From positions 265,790-329,789 of the forward strand of contig NZ_JARNTX010000005.1 in assembly GCF_029433095.1 (NCBI RefSeq): DNA of 64,000 nt, given 5' to 3'. The position numbers were made by a program, and so were the translations under genes. Below, piece by piece: positions 1-8,256 of the stretch; within the stretch, counting starts at the first letter, position 1; each line of letters begins with the position of its first letter. This DNA is from Hymenobacter sp. YC55 (GTDB lineage Bacteria; Bacteroidota; Bacteroidia; Cytophagales; Hymenobacteraceae). The notes beneath the pieces are model-generated. The model worked only from the letters and a program-made list of their open reading frames with translations, had not been told where the DNA came from and did no database searches.

Positions 1-893
1 TTCTCGTCGGGCGAAAGCGCCAGCGCGTTGGTGGTCGAGCCTGTTAGTTTGGTGGGGTAAAGCGCTGTAGAAATTACTTCCAGCACCTTGCGGGCGCGGG
101 TATCAATCAGCGAAACCGAATTGTCGTTGGCGTTGGCCACGAACAGGTACCGGCCGTTGCGCGTCTGGATTAGCTCGTTGGGGTGACTTTCGGTAGCAAT
201 TTCACCCGTTACTTGCCCGGTCTGAGTGTCGTAGAGAGCTACTTTATCCCCGCCCCAAAGCGAGACGAACAACGTCTTCTTGTCGGGTGACAGCAAGCAG
301 CCGTACGCTTCGTGCCCGAGGGCAACCTTTTTTAGAGTGGCTTTGGTGTCGGTGTCCACCACATACAACGAATTATCTTCCTTGGTGACGACATACAGGC
401 GGTGTTGCTTATCATCAAGCTCAATGCCAGCGGGGCTGATTTTGTCTTTGGGCCATGCCTTCCCCAGCCGAATGGTATCGGCTTGGCCGAGCTTGTTGCC
501 TACCGTACTGTAAGCCAGAATCACATTGTCGTTGCCGCCGGATGCGTAGAGCTGCTTGCTGTCGGCGCTGAATTTCAGACCGTACCAGGATTTAGTGATT
601 ACCTTTTCATCGAGCAGCTTTTCCGTTTTCGGGTCCAGCAGCTGAATGCTCTGCTCACTCTGTCCGTTGTTGGTAACGGCCAGTAGCTTCCCGTTGGGCG
701 ACACCTGCAGGTTCAGCGGCAAGTCGCCAAGGGGCAATGAACTGGTGCCCGCGGGGCTCAAGTACCAGCCATTGGGCAGCAACACTCGCCCTGCCTGGCT
801 AGTGAAAACGGGCTGCTGTGCCTGCGTTGTGAGTACAGTGGAGGCATTGAGTGCCAGCCAGCAGCCAAAAAGTATCTTACGAGTGGTATGCAC
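1..893 (-). CDS. YncE-like beta-propeller protein, 3' end outside the window
   Basis: The minus-strand frame is open from 893 to the window edge, giving about 297 residues with no stop, so the C-terminus is missing. It starts with a short exported leader (VHTTRKILFGCWLALNA, then a run ending TQAQQ). It continues with repeated blades such as NGQSEQSIQLLDP, YASGGNDNVILAYS, LYVVTKEDNSLYVVD and YLFVANANDNSVSLID, typical of YVTN/YncE-type seven-blade propellers. No in-frame ATG exists between the upstream stop and the propeller, so I chose the GTG at 891-893. Propellers of this sort in Bacteroidota are often followed by an alkaline-phosphatase-like domain in the same polypeptide. That part would lie to the left and cannot be seen. 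The fold is clear; the substrate or partner is unknown. Confidence 0.75.
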   Translation of the reverse strand, partial: MHTTRKILFGCWLALNASTVLTTQAQQPVFTSQAGRVLLPNGWYLSPAGTSSLPLGDLPLNLQVSPNGKLLAVTNNGQSEQSIQLLDPKTEKLLDEKVITKSWYGLKFSADSKQLYASGGNDNVILAYSTVGNKLGQADTIRLGKAWPKDKISPAGIELDDKQHRLYVVTKEDNSLYVVDTDTKATLKKVALGHEAYGCLLSPDKKTLFVSLWGGDKVALYDTQTGQVTGEIATESHPNELIQTRNGRYLFVANANDNSVSLIDTRARKVLEVISTALYPTKLTGSTTNALALSPDE

Positions 894-1274
894 GGAGCAG
901 GAGTGAGAACAAGGGTAATGGAATTCTGCTTGCGTTCCTGAATCAATTGGACGCTAGGCCAAAGCTAGTGCCCGGCAACGATCCAAGATATTCTAAGAGA
1001 AGTTACCATTTTGTTATGCTCCCTAACTAGTCGGCGAGGCGGGCAGTGGCAGCCCTCTGGTTTCTGTTTCTCCCAAAGTTTACCTGTGCGTTTCGGCTAG
1101 CTTACATGGCCGGATTTGCGCGAGCCTAAGCACCAGAATGTCAGAATTGCTACAGAAATCAGCAACTGTTAGGTGTACATTGCAAAAACGATTTAGCTTT
1201 GGAGGAATAAGCGAGACAATTCCGTATCTTTTCCCCGTTCTGTTCTTTCCATCTTTCGTCCTACCCCATTTTAT
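894..1274. other. Intergenic region between divergent genes
   Basis: This 381-bp stretch separates the propeller gene (minus) from the oxidoreductase gene (plus) and must hold both promoters. I see no convincing gene. A TATCTTTT segment near 1226-1233 resembles the Bacteroidota -7 element (TAnnTTTG) for the rightward gene, but the match is partial. Confidence 0.4.
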
Positions 1275-2723
1275 ATGAGTCAAACACCCGATTCTTCGTC
1301 ACGCCGCGAGTTTATAAAGCAGAGTGCTGCGGCTGTGGCCACCTTCATGATTGTTCCACGCTTTGTGCTCGGGGGCCGCGGCTACACCGCCCCGAGCGAC
1401 CAATTGGTAGTGGCTGGCGTAGGAGTGGGAGGCAAAGGCGAAAGTGATATTGCCGCATTTGCCAAAACCGGTAAAGCCCGCATCGGCTACCTCTGCGACG
1501 TGGACACCCGGCGGGCAGCCAAATCCGTGCAGGCTTTTCCGCAGGCCAAGTTCTACAAGGATTGGCGGGAGATGCTGGATAAGGAAGGCAAGAACATCGA
1601 CGCCGTTTCGGTGTCGACGCCCGACCATAACCACGCCGTTGTGACCATGGCAGCCATGCAGCTCGGCAAGCACGTGTACGTGCAAAAGCCGCTCACCCAC
1701 GACTTGCACGAAGCGCGCGCCCTAACCGAAGCCGCCAAACGCTACAAAGTGGTAACCCAAATGGGCAACCAAGGCGCCTCCAACGACGGCGTACGGCAGC
1801 TTCAGGAGTGGTACGATGCCAAAGTCATCGGCGATGTGCACACGGTGTACTGCTGGACCGACCGGCCTGTGTGGCCCCAGGGCATAGCTTGGCCTACCAC
1901 CAAAGCCAGCACACCCGCCGAGTTGGATTGGGACTTGTGGCTCGGTACGGCACCTTATCGGGAGTATGTCGACAAGCTGGTGCCCTTCAACTGGCGGGGT
2001 TGGTGGGACTACGGTACCGGCGCCCTAGGCGACATGGGCTGCCACCTGCTGGAAGCGCCTTTCCGCGTGCTTGACCTACAGTATGCAACATCAGTACAAG
2101 CCAGCGTGGGCAGCGTGTACGTCGATGAATTCAAGCGAGGCTACTTCCCCGAAAGCTGCCCACCTTCCAGCCACGTCACGCTCACGTTCCCGAAAACTAA
2201 AAAAACCAAGGGTGAAGTGACGGTGCACTGGATGGACGGCGGCATTCAGCCTGAGCGCCCCGAGGAGCTAGGGCCCAACGAAGTGTTTGGCGATGGCGGC
2301 AACGGCATTCTTTTCGTGGGCAAGAAAGGCAAGATGATGGCTAGCACCTACTCGGCTGATCCACGCTTGCTGCCCACTTCGCGCACGCAGGAAGTGAAAG
2401 TAAAGCAGACCTTAGCGCGCGTACCCGGAGGAGCCAACGGCCACTACGGTCAGTGGGTGGAAGCCTGCTTGGCTGGCTACGGCAACAAGGAGGTTAGTTC
2501 ACCCTTCGAGCTAGCAGGTCCTCTGACGGAAGCGCTGCACATGGCCAACCTAGCTATTCGAGGCTACGACTTGCAGCGCCCAAATGCCAGCGGCCAGGGC
2601 ATGTCGTACCCCGGTCGAGGCGTGGAGCTGCTGTGGGACAACCAGCAGATGAAAGTGACCAACCTGGACGAGGTGAACCGCTTCGTGAAGCGCGAATACC
2701 GCAATGGCTGGCATTTAGGATAA
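1275..2723 (+). CDS. Gfo/Idh/MocA-family oxidoreductase with Tat-type signal
   Basis: This 482-residue protein is a predicted NAD(P)-dependent oxidoreductase of the Gfo/Idh/MocA family, which acts on sugars and sugar derivatives. The N-terminus has a twin-arginine export signal (SRREFIKQSAAAVATFM, residues 9-25), so it probably folds in the cytoplasm and is exported. The Rossmann motif GVGVGGKG lies at residues 48-55. The conserved catalytic-type Lys-Pro pair of the family is in VYVQKPL (K138, P139). The second half carries the alpha/beta substrate domain with GDMGCHLLEAPFRVLDL. Length fits the secreted Bacteroidota subgroup (about 440-490). It is a single-gene unit with a strong hairpin terminator just downstream. 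The substrate cannot be told from sequence, although the pectin genes nearby make a sugar substrate plausible. Confidence 0.9.
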   Translation: MSQTPDSSSRREFIKQSAAAVATFMIVPRFVLGGRGYTAPSDQLVVAGVGVGGKGESDIAAFAKTGKARIGYLCDVDTRRAAKSVQAFPQAKFYKDWREMLDKEGKNIDAVSVSTPDHNHAVVTMAAMQLGKHVYVQKPLTHDLHEARALTEAAKRYKVVTQMGNQGASNDGVRQLQEWYDAKVIGDVHTVYCWTDRPVWPQGIAWPTTKASTPAELDWDLWLGTAPYREYVDKLVPFNWRGWWDYGTGALGDMGCHLLEAPFRVLDLQYATSVQASVGSVYVDEFKRGYFPESCPPSSHVTLTFPKTKKTKGEVTVHWMDGGIQPERPEELGPNEVFGDGGNGILFVGKKGKMMASTYSADPRLLPTSRTQEVKVKQTLARVPGGANGHYGQWVEACLAGYGNKEVSSPFELAGPLTEALHMANLAIRGYDLQRPNASGQGMSYPGRGVELLWDNQQMKVTNLDEVNRFVKREYRNGWHLG

Positions 2724-2732
2724 GCTTACGTC

Positions 2733-2765
2733 GTGCCCGCCAGATTGATCTAACCTGGCGGGCAC
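2733..2765. terminator. Bidirectional hairpin between convergent genes
   Basis: GTGCCCGCCAG (2733-2743) and CTGGCGGGCAC (2755-2765) form a perfect 11-bp GC-rich stem with an 11-nt loop. It sits between the convergent ends of the oxidoreductase (2723) and the arginase-family gene (2781). There is no long T run on either side, so it is a strong hairpin rather than a textbook intrinsic terminator. Confidence 0.7.
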
Positions 2766-2780
2766 AACTAAGTAGCACTT

Positions 2781-3635
2781 TTAAGAAGAAGGCAGCAGTT
2801 GCTGAGCTATGCGCAAGGCAGCGGCCAGAACATGGCCCTCCGTATCGGCTTGTGGGTCGTACGAGGCAAACGTGACGGCGCTAATGGAAAGGGACTGTTG
2901 CAGGGTTTCCACTACGGCAAGTACCTGGACCAACGTGAGTCCGCCCGTTGAGGCATACGTGTTGGCGCGCCCCACTAGCTCGGCGTCCAGCACGTCCAGG
3001 TCTATGTGTACATAACAATGCTTTACCTGCGCGGCCAGTGCTGTCACCAAGGGCGCAAGTGCGGCCGCAAAAGTTGGTGCGCCTGCCTGCTGGGGTGCTA
3101 CCAGTGCTATGCCAGCTTGCTGAAGGGCCGCTAGCTCCAGCGTATCGCAATTACGGCCCCCGATGTGGAGCACGCGCGTTGGCGGTACCGGCTTGAAACC
3201 GAGCACCGAACAAGCCAAGGGCTGCCAGCACTGCCCGGTGACTACAGCCAAGCCCATGCCGTCGAGGAAGCCGCTTGTACTGGTTTCCGGGGTGTTGTAG
3301 TCGCCGTGCGCATCCAGCCAAACTATCCCTACCTCTTGGTAAGGCAATCCCGCCACTACGCCCAGGGATGCTCCGCAGTTGCCGGCTAGCACCAGCGGAA
3401 ACCGGCCCTGGTTCTGCGCCTGCCGAACCTGTTCAGCCAGCTGCCGATTCAGCGCAAAGCTGGAGCTGATTTCGGTTGGGAAAGGGTCTTGTAGCTTGAT
3501 TATTTCCGGGGTAGGGGTGTGGCCAGCTTGGCGGAGTCGTGGTTCCAACTCTTTCAGCAACCGTATTGGTCCCGCGCCCATGCGCCAAGATTCACGAGCC
3601 GAGTCATAGGGCACTACTAGTAAGGAGACATCCAT
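2781..3635 (-). CDS. Arginase/agmatinase-family metallohydrolase
   Basis: This 284-residue protein belongs to the ureohydrolase fold (arginase, agmatinase, formiminoglutamase), binuclear-metal enzymes that cleave guanidino or related groups. The central metal-ligand motif is intact (VWLDAHGDYNTPE, about residues 105-117), as is the late one (YVHIDLDVLDAE, about residues 209-220). The first motif, normally Gly-Gly-Asp-His-Ser, reads AGNCGASLG, so the usual His ligand is replaced by Cys or lost. I recall GNC-type variants elsewhere in the family, but the reaction of this subgroup is uncertain. The gene ends close to the broken winged-helix gene (3 bp separate its start from that gene's stop at 3639), so the two are probably cotranscribed. 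Confidence 0.85.
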   Translation of the reverse strand: MDVSLLVVPYDSARESWRMGAGPIRLLKELEPRLRQAGHTPTPEIIKLQDPFPTEISSSFALNRQLAEQVRQAQNQGRFPLVLAGNCGASLGVVAGLPYQEVGIVWLDAHGDYNTPETSTSGFLDGMGLAVVTGQCWQPLACSVLGFKPVPPTRVLHIGGRNCDTLELAALQQAGIALVAPQQAGAPTFAAALAPLVTALAAQVKHCYVHIDLDVLDAELVGRANTYASTGGLTLVQVLAVVETLQQSLSISAVTFASYDPQADTEGHVLAAALRIAQQLLPSS

Positions 3636-3638
3636 AGC

Positions 3639-4766
3639 CTAGGTAGTTGATCCTTCGTTTAGTATTACTGCTTCAAGCGGCACCCCTACAAATTGGCAGT
3701 ACTGCACCGCGGCAGCTTCAACCTCCGCATGCGGCACGTGCATTGGCAAGAATAGGTGGGCCTTAATAAGCATTTTGTTCTTGCGGATTGTTGACTTCCA
3801 GGTGCCCACGATTTGCCCGTCAATTACGACCATCGGTTTAAATATCCCATTGCCACCCGGACAGATTTCAGAGAGCTGCTCGGTAGCTACCACTGCGCGG
3901 CGGTCTTTGTAGCCAAGAAAATATTCATCGAAGCCAGGCAGCAGGCAAACCCGCGGCGGCACAAGCGCGGCAGCATCGGCCGTTGGCGTGGACAGCCACT
4001 GGGTGCTACCCGCCACTTTCTCTACTAGTAGGTTGCCTTTTATAGCTTCGTGGCCCTGTCTGGCCTCGGTTATAGGTAAGCCAGCCCAGCCAGCAAAGTC
4101 GTGTAAAGTGGCCGGGCCGTGGCTGGTGAAGTAGCGGATGGCCAGCTCAGCCAGCGCCTCTTCTCTCGACAGACTTCGCAAGGTGGGTAGCCATTCTTCC
4201 AACAGGACGAAGGTCTGCTCGTTGTCTTGCCGGGGGCCAAAGCAAATAAGCCCTTCCAATGCCAAAGACCACAGCAGATGGTAGCCGCGCTGCCCTTGCG
4301 GACTGATACCTGCCTGCGTCAGCAACTGCATAAGCTCCGTTCGCGGGACTGGCTGGCTGCCTTGCATGGCGCCGCAAAAAAGCGTTCTAACTCGACTAAG
4401 TAACTCTTGATCTATCTCAAGCTGCTGGCGTCTGGTGCTAGCGGCTGCCAACAGTCTGGGCCCAAAGAGCTGCACCATCCACCGGGCATCTTCGGCAGAA
4501 ACCAAATGAATAGTGCCTCGCATAAGCCACGTCAGGACTATGCTTTTGCGGGCAATAGCCTGTTCAACTTCTAGCCTAGACGAAGCCTGGGTGCGCAATC
4601 CAACAGCCCACATGGCCTGCCCTTAATCCTGCGCCTGCATTGCTCCCATCCAACGTACCGCCGCCGCCGGATCAGCGCATTTCTGCGCCCCAATGCGCTG
4701 GTTCAGTATGCGCTGCTGCGCAACAGCGGCAAGTGTTGTGTCACGTTCTGGCTGCTCTCCTGGCAT
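3639..4766 (-). pseudogene. AlkZ/YcaQ-like winged-helix DNA glycosylase-family gene with an in-frame TAA
   Basis: Read through one stop, the frame gives a 375-codon protein of the winged-helix AlkZ/YcaQ family (HTH_42), whose characterised members excise interstrand crosslinks or alkylated bases. The ATG at 4764-4766 starts MPGEQPERDTTL; then come LNQRIGAQKCADPAAAVRWM and MQAQD. The next codon (4623-4625) is TAA, followed in the same frame by GQAMWAVGLRTQAS. Family members normally read QAQD-aromatic-x-x-A-x-W-A-x-GLR here, so the TAA sits where Tyr (TAT or TAC) is expected; one base explains it. The family's QxQ catalytic motif would be Q44/Q46, just before the stop. The remaining 324-residue frame (3639-4613, ATG at 4611-4613) is intact and contains LVSAEDARWM and LLPGFDEYFLGYKDRRAV. 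Restarted translation would lack the QxQ region. A recent nonsense mutation or a base-call error are both possible. Confidence 0.8.
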
Positions 4767-4892
4767 CTTGTAAGGCGTATACTTTCCAAGATAAGGGACG
4801 TGCAACTACTTGCCGTCTAGATGGCTGAGATACCAATAGGAAGAGCAAAAATAAGCTGAACGCCTAGCAGCTAGCTTACACGTCTGCCCTCG

Positions 4893-5906
4893 TCATTTCC
4901 GTTGTGGTGTCCACGCAGTAGGTCCGGCGAAGATCTTCTCGAGCGTGTACTGCTTGGCGTCTTTGGCCTTGAGTTGATGCGACCATGCTACGCGGTTTTT
5001 GGCAGGAGCACCGGGGCCACGGGAGTTGAATTCGGCGTAGTAGGCTGTTTTTTCATTGTCGGGGTTGCGCCAATTGTCCCAGCCAGTTTCGGTGATGTGG
5101 GCGCCCATGTCGGTATTGATGAACACGGTGCGGGCGTGCGGGCGCCAAGGCCGCCCCAGGTAGACTTTCTTGGCTTCCGGGGCGGCCGTGAGTTGGCAGT
5201 CGAAGAACACAAAGCCGAATTGCTGGCGCGGGGTAGTGGAAGCCGCTGTGATGTAGGAGTCGCGCTTGCTATAGATAATGCAGTGGTCGAAGACGGCGGT
5301 GCTGGCCCCAAAGATAAAGTCGGTGGTGCCTTCGATGTAGCAGTCCTGGTAGTACTGCCGGCTGTTCTCGATGGCCAGAAACAGCGTGTCCTGGTGGCCA
5401 AGCATACGGCAATTGCGGAAGGTAGCCCGGTCGCCCTCCACGTGCAGGGCCACGGCTTGCCCCACCGGGCCCGCCGAGTTTTCAAACGTGATGTTCTCAG
5501 CCGTAAAGTCGTTGCCTTGCACGCGCACCGTGGAAGAAGTGTAGGTAGTGTGTTTCTCGGCGTCGCCAGAGTAGTCGCCGTAGGTGATGACCACGCCTTC
5601 CTTGCTTTCACCCAGCAGGGTGATGTGGGTCTTCTGCGAGGGCACCACCAGCTTTTCGCGGTAGGTCCCATTCTTGATAAAGATGGTCGCTTCCACCTGC
5701 ATAAAGTCGCGCACCGCCATAACGGCCTCCTGAATGGTACGGTAGTCGCCGGAGTCGTCCGGCGCTACGGTTAGGCGTACGGCTTTATTGAACGAGGGCG
5801 CTTCGGCTGGCTTAGTTGTAGCCGTCGGCGGGGGCGTAACCTGAGCGAATAGGGGAGCGGCCATTAGCAAGAGGCCACTGACTACGAGATATTTCAGAGG
5901 AGGCAT
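4893..5906 (-). CDS. Pectinesterase (carbohydrate esterase family 8)
   Basis: This 337-residue secreted enzyme removes methyl esters from pectin (homogalacturonan), exposing it to lyases and hydrolases. A signal peptide covers about residues 1-21 (ends APLFAQ). The right-handed beta-helix signature residues of CE8 are present. They are Q150 in GPVGQAVAL, Q172 and D173 in GHQDTLF, D196 in GTTDFIFG, and R252 and W254 in YLGRPWRP; the two Asp are the expected catalytic pair. It is the last gene of a three-gene minus-strand operon, starting 3 bp after the stop of a second pectinesterase. The two are clearly paralogous but well diverged, suggesting different ester patterns or substrates. Confidence 0.93.
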   Translation of the reverse strand: MPPLKYLVVSGLLLMAAPLFAQVTPPPTATTKPAEAPSFNKAVRLTVAPDDSGDYRTIQEAVMAVRDFMQVEATIFIKNGTYREKLVVPSQKTHITLLGESKEGVVITYGDYSGDAEKHTTYTSSTVRVQGNDFTAENITFENSAGPVGQAVALHVEGDRATFRNCRMLGHQDTLFLAIENSRQYYQDCYIEGTTDFIFGASTAVFDHCIIYSKRDSYITAASTTPRQQFGFVFFDCQLTAAPEAKKVYLGRPWRPHARTVFINTDMGAHITETGWDNWRNPDNEKTAYYAEFNSRGPGAPAKNRVAWSHQLKAKDAKQYTLEKIFAGPTAWTPQRK

Positions 5907-5909
5907 CAG

Positions 5910-6860
5910 TTAATCTTGGGTGGGGTTCCAGTGGCGCAGCACTGCGTCGGGGGTGTACTGCTTCACTTCTTGCTCGGTAAGCTGGTGCGACCAAGGCACG
6001 CGCTGCTTGGGCTGCGCCCCTTTGCCTTTGTTGTTGTATTCGCCGTAGTAGGCCGTTTGCTTGTTGCTGTCCTTGCCCCAAGGGTCCCAACCAGCCGGGT
6101 TAATCATCGGGCCTAGTGCACAGTTCAGGAACACTGTTTTAGCATACGGCCGCCAAGGCCGGCCGAGGTAGAAGCTGCCCGCCGGTGCATCGCCGGTGAT
6201 GGTGCAACGGTTGAACACGTACCCGTAGCGGGTGCTGTCAGGCGTAGAAGCAGCTGTTACGTAGCCATTCTGCTTGCAGAAGATGGTGCAGTTCTCAAAC
6301 CAGGCCGTGCTACTGCCAAAAATAAAATCCACAGTACCCTCGATGTAGCAGTCTTGGTAGTATTGCCGACTGCCGTAGCCGTAGGTGTATAAGGTGTCTT
6401 GGAACCCGAGGAACCGGCAATTCTTGAACCGGGCTTTGTCGCCGGCCACCCATACGGCCACGGCCTGGCCTACTGGCCCAGAGGAGTTTTGGAATGTAAT
6501 GTTCTCGGCCGAAAAGTCTGCGCCGTAGATGTAGATACTCGACGAGCCCGACGTGCCTTTGTCTTCACCGAAGATGTTCTTTTTCTGGTTGTAATCATCG
6601 TAGGTTAGAACCGTTTTGGTGAGGTCCTCGCCGATGATTTTCACCAAATTCTTGGAGCCGGCCAAAATCAGCTTCTCTTTGTAGATGCCTTTTTTGATGA
6701 ATATGGTGGTAACCTTTTTCCGGAAATCGGGCACCGCATTAAAGGCTTCCTGCACTGTGCGGTAGGTGCCGCTGCCGTCCTGAGCCACCACAAAATCGTA
6801 GCCAAAGGCTCGCCCAAGCATCAACCAGCTTAGGCACAGAAAAGAGAGAAAATGCTTCAT
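5910..6860 (-). CDS. Pectinesterase (carbohydrate esterase family 8), second copy
   Basis: This 316-residue secreted CE8 enzyme has a signal peptide at about residues 1-20 (ends GRAFGYDF). The catalytic set is complete: Q132 in GPVGQAVAV, Q154 and D155 in GFQDTLYT, D178 in GTVDFIFG, R234 and W236 in YLGRPWRP. It lies between the rhamnogalacturonan acetylesterase (18-bp gap) and the other pectinesterase (3-bp gap), so the three are almost certainly one transcript. Both pectinesterases share the ending pattern WSHQL followed by a helix with KQYT, which shows tandem duplication followed by divergence. The role is extracellular or periplasmic demethylation of pectin. Confidence 0.93.
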   Translation of the reverse strand: MKHFLSFLCLSWLMLGRAFGYDFVVAQDGSGTYRTVQEAFNAVPDFRKKVTTIFIKKGIYKEKLILAGSKNLVKIIGEDLTKTVLTYDDYNQKKNIFGEDKGTSGSSSIYIYGADFSAENITFQNSSGPVGQAVAVWVAGDKARFKNCRFLGFQDTLYTYGYGSRQYYQDCYIEGTVDFIFGSSTAWFENCTIFCKQNGYVTAASTPDSTRYGYVFNRCTITGDAPAGSFYLGRPWRPYAKTVFLNCALGPMINPAGWDPWGKDSNKQTAYYGEYNNKGKGAQPKQRVPWSHQLTEQEVKQYTPDAVLRHWNPTQD

Positions 6861-6878
6861 AAAGTGTTTCTGGAGAGG

Positions 6879-7661
6879 CTAGCGCGCCTGCGGATCGACG
6901 GCTTTAGCGGCGGCTCGCTGTACAATGCGGTTGGCCAATTCCAGCTTAAGAGTGCGAATGTCGGCCAGCACAATCTGGGCCATTTTGCGGGCCCCAAGTT
7001 CATTGAAGTGCGTGTTGTCTTCTTTGCCGTCGGGGTAGTTGGGGTGCTCGCCGGGCGCAAGCTGGTTGAACAAGAGCCGCGAGTTTTCGGGCCCAAACTG
7101 CTGGAGCAATGCTTGACTTTCCCGGTCCAAATCAATGAGGGCAACTTGCTGCTCCCGAGCCGTAGTGCGCACAATTTCGGAGTACACTTCGTGGGTACCT
7201 TCTACCTTACCGGCCGCGTCAAACTTGCGGCGTGCTACAGGAGTCAGCAGCACGGGCGTTGCTTTTTTGGCGCGAGTTTCCGTGATAAAGCGAACTAAGT
7301 AGTTTTTGTACTCCACTTCCGGGGTGTAGCTCCGCTTGGTCGGTACCTCGTCGTTGTGGCCGAACTGAATGAAAACGTAGTCGCCTTCTTTGAGGGCACT
7401 GGCCACGGGTTGCCACCGGTTTTCGGCCACAAAGGTTTTGGTGCTGCGACCGTTTTGGGCGCGGTTGTCTACGGTCACGGTCTCATCGAAAAAGTAGGCG
7501 AAAGGCATACCCCACCCCGTTTCGGGGTAGTTCTTTGTTTCCTTTATCGACAGGGTTGAATCGCCCACAAGGTAGACAGTGATTTTGCTAGGGGGCAGGC
7601 TGAAAGCAGTTAACCAAAGCAAAATCAGGCTAGCAACGGTTTTCAGAAGGTAGTTGCGCAT
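6879..7661 (-). CDS. Rhamnogalacturonan acetylesterase-like SGNH hydrolase
   Basis: This 260-residue secreted GDSL/SGNH hydrolase most resembles rhamnogalacturonan acetylesterases, which deacetylate the pectin backbone. After a signal segment (residues 1-21) come block I VGDSTLS (nucleophile S35), block II NGRST (G71), block III FIQFGHND (N103) and block V DNTHFNELGA (D215, H218), so the catalytic set is complete. It is the first gene of the pectin operon with the two pectinesterases. Together they would remove acetyl and methyl groups from pectin. No pectate lyase or GH28 is in the window. Confidence 0.9.
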   Translation of the reverse strand: MRNYLLKTVASLILLWLTAFSLPPSKITVYLVGDSTLSIKETKNYPETGWGMPFAYFFDETVTVDNRAQNGRSTKTFVAENRWQPVASALKEGDYVFIQFGHNDEVPTKRSYTPEVEYKNYLVRFITETRAKKATPVLLTPVARRKFDAAGKVEGTHEVYSEIVRTTAREQQVALIDLDRESQALLQQFGPENSRLLFNQLAPGEHPNYPDGKEDNTHFNELGARKMAQIVLADIRTLKLELANRIVQRAAAKAVDPQAR

Positions 7662-8256
7662 ACAGTGAGTGTTGAGAGCAGGTTAATCTGAAAGGCAGCC
7701 CATTCTACTTGCATGCAGACTGCCGTCGAGCGTAATAAATATGAGAAATATCCTGTGTTGCACTCACCTGTACTGTAGGGATGGGGGGTTGAGAGTAGAG
7801 AAGGAACCGGTAAATCAGAAGTTGATGCCGGTTAAATATGAATAGAACTTTAGTAAGAAATAAGCAAATTCAACTAAATACTCCCGGCAACGTTGCCGGC
7901 AACGTTGCCGGAAAGGCCGCTGTAGTAAAACGCAAAGCAGGTATTTGAGCCATTTAATAGTTGAGTAAACATCTGAATTATAGATTAAATAACTGATAAT
8001 AAGTGCTTTATAAGTAATAAAGGCTCGCAAAATGGCTGCCGTTAGATGAAGCATACTTTAGGTTATGCATTGAAAATCTATTGCGTTTTATAGAGATGAA
8101 GAATCATTGGTAAAGTATAATTTCATCCGATACAGCCTATCGGCGTTGTCTTATGTGCTTTGCTTTTAGTGGCTGGAATTTGCAATAATCCTTTACCTTT
8201 CAACCGCACGCTTCTCTTTCGGTCACCCTCGGGTGCTTCATTCTGCTTTCCTCAAC
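7662..8256. other. AT-rich divergent intergenic region
   Basis: The gap between the pectin operon (minus) and the GH43 gene (plus) must hold both promoters. It contains a striking 28-bp palindrome (7884-7911), listed separately. A TACCTTTC at 8194-8201 is a near match to the TAnnTTTG -7 element for the GH43 gene, without a well-spaced -33 TTG. I see no credible gene; the 79-aa frame on the minus strand runs through the palindrome and has unnatural composition. Confidence 0.5.
7884..7911. promoter_or_regulatory. 28-bp double palindrome, candidate operator
   Basis: Two copies of the perfect 16-bp palindrome CCGGCAACGTTGCCGG (7884-7899 and 7896-7911) overlap by four bases, making one perfect 28-bp palindrome. 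The central AACGTT with flanking GC is the style of operator used by LacI/GalR-family regulators. It stands in an AT-rich background between the pectin-esterase operon and the GH43 gene, where one regulator could control both. No regulator gene lies beside it, so the assignment is inferred. Confidence 0.6.

Noticed and set aside
4902..5774. 290-aa open frame on the plus strand
   Set aside because: It is antisense to the first pectinesterase, which has a full catalytic set and signal peptide. GC-rich genes often give long antisense frames.
7815..8054. 79-aa minus-strand frame
   Set aside because: It translates the regulatory palindrome into a repetitive RQRCRQRC stretch and has no homology-like feature.
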